From: Planococcus lenghuensis | GTDB lineage: Bacteria > Bacillota > Bacilli > Bacillales_A > Planococcaceae | NCBI RefSeq assembly: GCF_001999905.1 | Contig: NZ_CP019640.1 | Location: 3,266,001 to 3,330,000 of the forward strand | DNA length: 64,000 bases | Reading direction: 5' to 3' | In this document: in pieces, positions 60,682 through 64,000 of the stretch | How positions within the stretch are numbered: position 1 is the first letter of the stretch | Layout of the letters: each line of letters opens with the position of its first letter | Made by a program: the position numbers and the translations under genes | Notes under the pieces: model-generated | The model's database searches: none | What the model was told of the DNA's origin: nothing | Seen by the model: the letters and a program-made list of their open reading frames with translations, nothing else

Positions 60682-62241
60682 TTATTCCAAGCTGTCAATC
60701 GGCTGGGCACCATCAAACAGCCGTTTTAAAGGTTTAGTCGCAGGTCCTTCCACCACTTCTCCATTATACGAAAAACGGGAGCCGTGACATGGGCAGTCCC
60801 ATGTGCGTTCACTGTTATTCCAATGCGTTTCACACCCCATGTGCGTACAAGTTGTATCGACGACGTGCAGGCTGCCCTGCCGGTCCCGATATGCACCAGC
60901 CCGCTGTTCGTTATACTTCACGACTTTCCCTTCATCAGTCTGCAGATCGGCGAATCGGCCCTTCGGTTCTTCGGCCTTATCTTCTGCAAACATTTTCCCT
61001 GCGTGAAAACTGGTCTGGGTAAGCTGTTTCATATTGGGCTCTGAAATCGGCCGCAGCGGAGAGAACATTTCCTCATACTTTGAGCCTTCACCGCTGATCA
61101 AATCGGTCAATAACCGGCCGGCCAGCACACCGGAACTCATGCCCCATTTCCGGTATCCGGTCGCGACGAACACATTGTTCATTTCCGTCGAATACTTGCC
61201 GATATACGGTATCTGGTCCAAAGTGCCGGGATCCTGAGATGACCAGCGGTATGGAACGTTTTCGATGCCGAAAACCTGATCTGTAAATTCATATAACTTG
61301 CTGTAGTTTTCTTCCGTATTCTGTTTATGGCCGATTGGATGGCCGTAGCCGCCTGCCAACACCATTTTTTTCCCATCAGCATGAATGCAGCGCAGGGAGC
61401 GGGCAGGCTGTCCGGCATTCACATACATGCCGCCAGGGTAGTCCCCGGTTGTTTCTGCCGCGATGCTGTATGAACGGCTCGGGCTCAGCCGCGCATAATA
61501 ATAGCCTTCCTTATCATAAAAAGGATAATGGGAGCAGACAACCAAATAATCCCCTTCCACTTTATGACCTTCCCTCGTCACGGCAGACGGCCGCGGATTC
61601 GGCTCAATATCGGTTACGCGTGTATTTTCAAATACCTCGCCGCCTTGGGTGATGATTTCTTCAATTAAAGGCTTAAGGAATTTAACCGGATTGAATTGGG
61701 CCTGACGGTTCATGACAACCGCCCCTAAATGCTCGATCTCAAGCGGAAGTGTATGAACAAATTCTCCGTCAATTCCAAGCTTCTGATAGGCTTCCCCTTC
61801 CTTTACCACTTTCTCCTTCTGCTCCTCGTCTTCCGCAAAGACGTACGCAGGTTCTTCAGAAAAGTCGCAGTCGATCCCTTTTTCTTCAATAAGGGTTCTA
61901 ACATACTGAACCGCTTCCGTGTTGGCTTCATAGAATTGTCTGGCCGTTTCTTCTCCATTGTGCTGCAGGAGGTGATCGTAGATAAGACCATGCTGGGCAG
62001 TCAGTTTTGCCGTCGTGAAGCCTGTTGTTCCGTTCAGCATACGATCTGCCTCGATGAGTGCAATGCGGTATCCTTTTCGAGTGAGCTGGTAAGCAGTCAT
62101 AATCCCGGAAATGCCTCCGCCGGTGATGACCACATCCGCCTTTCGATCTTCCGTCAAGGAAGGAAAAGTGGGCAATTCTGTGGAATTGAGCCAGTAAGAT
62201 TCCGAAGCATCAGGCATCTTTTCAATATGCTTGTTAGTCAT
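60682..62241 (-). CDS. FAD-dependent oxidoreductase with C-terminal Rieske domain
   Basis: Two-domain redox protein of 519 residues. The N-terminal DAO-type domain has VVITGGGISGIMTAYQL near residue 38 (FAD-binding Gly-x-Gly-x-x-Gly) and IALIEADRM near 62, with a second flavin block FVATGYRKWGMSSG near 355. Residues 420-519 form a Rieske [2Fe-2S] domain with CTHMGC and CPCHGSRF. It is like B. subtilis YhfW. The substrate is unknown. The ATG at 62241 follows GAGGAGG; a preceding TTG is rejected. Confidence 0.93.
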   Translation of the reverse strand: MTNKHIEKMPDASESYWLNSTELPTFPSLTEDRKADVVITGGGISGIMTAYQLTRKGYRIALIEADRMLNGTTGFTTAKLTAQHGLIYDHLLQHNGEETARQFYEANTEAVQYVRTLIEEKGIDCDFSEEPAYVFAEDEEQKEKVVKEGEAYQKLGIDGEFVHTLPLEIEHLGAVVMNRQAQFNPVKFLKPLIEEIITQGGEVFENTRVTDIEPNPRPSAVTREGHKVEGDYLVVCSHYPFYDKEGYYYARLSPSRSYSIAAETTGDYPGGMYVNAGQPARSLRCIHADGKKMVLAGGYGHPIGHKQNTEENYSKLYEFTDQVFGIENVPYRWSSQDPGTLDQIPYIGKYSTEMNNVFVATGYRKWGMSSGVLAGRLLTDLISGEGSKYEEMFSPLRPISEPNMKQLTQTSFHAGKMFAEDKAEEPKGRFADLQTDEGKVVKYNEQRAGAYRDRQGSLHVVDTTCTHMGCETHWNNSERTWDCPCHGSRFSYNGEVVEGPATKPLKRLFDGAQPIDSLE

Positions 62242-62588
62242 CAAACATCCTCCTCGAGTTGGTATGGATTTCGATTTACCGGGATAAACAACGGCGGCCG
62301 GCTGATACGCTTAACATACCCGGTCAGACAGCTTTCACTGTTTGAATCTCCATATGCCATTTCTGCTGTTTACTGTTATATTTTTTCCTTTTACCCTTCG
62401 GTTCCGCCTTCAAACTGTTAAACATCAGAATAGTAATAAGGCAGTTTCCGAAGTATGATGCAATTTGCCGAACCATCAAGTGCATGGCGGCAAGCCAACT
62501 TACGGTTTTGTTCAAGTTTATCCCTAATTTGCCAGTGGTAAAGTTACGATACAAAGAAAAACTCCAGCAGAAAAGAAGGGATGATCAT

Positions 62589-63113
62589 ATGTTACTGCCA
62601 GCTGCCGACTTAGGTCTGATCAGCTCACATTTATCTTCGCACGATGGCATTATCAGAAAAACGAAGATGCAGTTAAAGAAAGTGGAAAATCCGGTGTTGA
62701 AACAATTGTTTGATGCCCAACTTGAAGCATTGCGCAACCATGTAGCCGTTATGCTTGAAATGATTGATCCGGATAAAGAAGACTTTGCTGAAGTGCCCTC
62801 CGTGGATAAACTGAGCGGCGATTCAAAAGCAAAGAAAAAAGATGCGGAAACAGGTCGCAAGCTGGAGATTCACCTGGCACTGGAAGCAAAAGCCACCGCC
62901 CAGCAAATGGCTGTGGATAACATGTTTTCAGCAATGAAGATGAAAGAACCGAAAGTGAAACAGGCACATTTGGATATGGCACATCAGCAAGTCGAATTAG
63001 CGAAAGGAATCACCGCATTCCTGAAAGAAAACAATGCTGAGGTTACACCAGTCAGCAGCGCAGAGGAGCAAAAGAAAGTTCTGGATCATTTCAAGCATAT
63101 GAAAAAAGAATGA
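62589..63113 (+). CDS. Helical CotF/ferritin-like protein
   Basis: Protein of 174 residues that is nearly all alpha-helix. The N-terminal half (LGLISSHLSSHDGIIRKTK, FDAQLEALRNHVAVMLEMID) resembles the spore-coat CotF/ferritin-like helical hairpin, and the second half repeats a similar helix pattern with HLDMAHQQVELAKGI. Scattered His, Glu and Met residues could bind metal, but no clear diiron motif is seen. GAAGGGATGAT precedes the ATG at 62589; the longer frame to 62484 is trimmed. The function is not known. Confidence 0.65.
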   Translation: MLLPAADLGLISSHLSSHDGIIRKTKMQLKKVENPVLKQLFDAQLEALRNHVAVMLEMIDPDKEDFAEVPSVDKLSGDSKAKKKDAETGRKLEIHLALEAKATAQQMAVDNMFSAMKMKEPKVKQAHLDMAHQQVELAKGITAFLKENNAEVTPVSSAEEQKKVLDHFKHMKKE

Positions 63114-63442
63114 TCCTGCAGGCTGAGCGCAATCCATCAAAGCAAGCGCTTTGCCACTCGCGCTTCCATATCTTGTTTAAGTTCAATTCCGCTGATTTAC
63201 TTAGCCCATTTTCAATCGGCGGGCATAACTCTGTATGTGCCCGCCTACTGTTGTCATCTATCGGTGGAATCCCGCGAAAGAGAATAGTCCATGCATGCGC
63301 TTTTCATGAAAAACGGCCATCCCGGTTACCGGATGGCCGTTTTTTGTGTCATTGATGTGCTAATGCAGCACAGCCAGACTCCCTGCTTTCAAATCGTTCT
63401 GTATACCGATTATCAACTCAGAGGCAGGGGCTTTGCTGATTC
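63114..63442. other. Intergenic region with two terminator hairpins
   Basis: About 330 bp without a gene. A hairpin ggcgggca / tgtgcccgcc near 63218-63246 and a stronger bidirectional one at 63309-63347 lie between convergent genes. Confidence 0.6.
63309..63347. terminator. Bidirectional terminator
   Basis: Stem aaaacggccatcc / ggatggccgtttt with T-runs on both strands, between the convergent helical-protein and DUF305 genes. Confidence 0.85.
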
Positions 63443-63901
63443 CTATTCGTCTTCCGTTTCTTCAAGGTCGTCAATCAGTTTTTTCATTTCCTCGATTTCC
63501 CTGCGCTGTGCTTTAATAATATCCTGTGCCAGTTGTTCCACACGGGGATCCGAAATTTCAGCACGCTCACTTGTCAGGATTGCAATCGAATGATGGGGAA
63601 TCATCGCCTGCATATAGTCCACGTCATCAATCGTCGCTTGGCTGCGGGCAAGCCAGAACGGAACAATAATTAAAAGTGCGCTGACCACATAAATGGTAAT
63701 ATTCTTTTTCTTATCTTTATACATATGCTGCATGAATGCCAGCATAACAATTGCCATGACAGCTCCCATGTACAGAGCCATATACGTCCGCATTTCACTG
63801 AAGAAAACATGATCCCAGCGGTATACCGTGGAATACATGAGCCCGTACATGATTACAGTGGCTGTCAGGACCATCAAAATGAACCGGATATACATTTTCA
63901 T
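63443..63901 (-). CDS. DUF305-type membrane protein
   Basis: Membrane-anchored protein of 152 residues. Three hydrophobic segments (about 4-21, 35-57 and 66-84) are followed by a soluble tail with the DUF305 block YMQAMIPHHSIAILTSERA near 98-116 and IIKAQRREIEEMKKLIDDL near 128. The M-x-P-H-H core is typical of this family, which is often found with copper or metal handling genes. The ATG at 63901 follows GGAAGAGGG; the longest frame is trimmed. Function unknown. Confidence 0.85.
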   Translation of the reverse strand: MKMYIRFILMVLTATVIMYGLMYSTVYRWDHVFFSEMRTYMALYMGAVMAIVMLAFMQHMYKDKKKNITIYVVSALLIIVPFWLARSQATIDDVDYMQAMIPHHSIAILTSERAEISDPRVEQLAQDIIKAQRREIEEMKKLIDDLEETEDE

Positions 63902-64000
63902 GTCCCTCTTCCTTTCTTCATCATGGTTATTTCCTCTTTCCCCTCTTTTCTTCTTTTGAAAACAGTTTAAGTAGAAAATCCGTAAAATCCGCACACTCCA

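Noticed and set aside
1-64000. CRISPR arrays, rRNA and tRNA genes
   Set aside because: No regularly spaced repeat-spacer pattern and no tRNA or rRNA landmark was seen on either strand.

Overview
The window (about 64 kb, protein-dense, no rRNA, tRNA or CRISPR seen) looks like chromosomal DNA of a Gram-positive bacterium of the Bacillales, most likely the Planococcaceae (Planococcus/Sporosarcina-like). The reasons are strong AGGAGG-type ribosome binding sites, S-box and T-box leaders, a B. subtilis-like methionine salvage cluster, SigB-like and Fur-like sites, a class F sortase, a DppA-type D-aminopeptidase operon and arsenate reductase of the thioredoxin-coupled ArsC type. The family assignment is inference from gene content, not from a marker gene.

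Left part (1-5.9 kb): methionine salvage. mtnK-mtnA (minus, mtnA cut by the window edge) and mtnW-mtnX-mtnB-mtnD (plus) diverge; each operon has its own SAM-I riboswitch and leader terminator. The minus-strand riboswitch has an unusually expanded P3 arm, and a five-copy 21-bp tandem repeat lies between the two leaders. From 6 to 21 kb there are mostly single housekeeping or accessory genes: a 55-aa orphan small protein, a metallophosphoesterase, a class F sortase next to a two-domain His-bearing surface protein with a MPETG sorting signal, a DUF2254 membrane protein, a histidine phosphatase, a glycerophosphodiesterase, a HAD phosphatase, a macrodomain protein, a LysE exporter, three tandem paralogous short-chain dehydrogenases, and a kinase/GNAT/GNAT operon. 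Just downstream of that operon a complete promoter plus T-box riboswitch reads only into an epimerase gene fragment.

Middle (21-38.7 kb): an acidic coiled-coil DUF5667 protein behind a probable c-di-GMP-I riboswitch; a Fur-controlled siderophore uptake locus (ATPase, two FecCD permeases, FhuF-like reductase, divergent binding protein); two paralogous family-5 peptide-binding lipoproteins flanking an M20 peptidase and a GbsR-type regulator, each lipoprotein preceded by a similarly placed short leader ORF; MazG-like, azoreductase and M14 carboxypeptidase genes. An IS3-family element is inserted in the loop of the carboxypeptidase terminator, with a 3-bp target duplication.

Right part (38.7-64 kb): a dppABCDFE-like D-amino dipeptide uptake operon with an Lrp regulator and a divergent amidohydrolase; cydDC; a small excisionase-like protein; a candidate structured small RNA; padR-chrA (chromate); a LysE exporter; and a metal/arsenic resistance block (czrA-czcD, CaCA exchanger, arsR-arsB-arsC), followed by a DUF1541 metal-like lipoprotein, a FAD/Rieske oxidoreductase, a CotF/ferritin-like helical protein and a DUF305 membrane protein. 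Start codons were re-chosen from ribosome binding sites where the longest reading frame starts too early.
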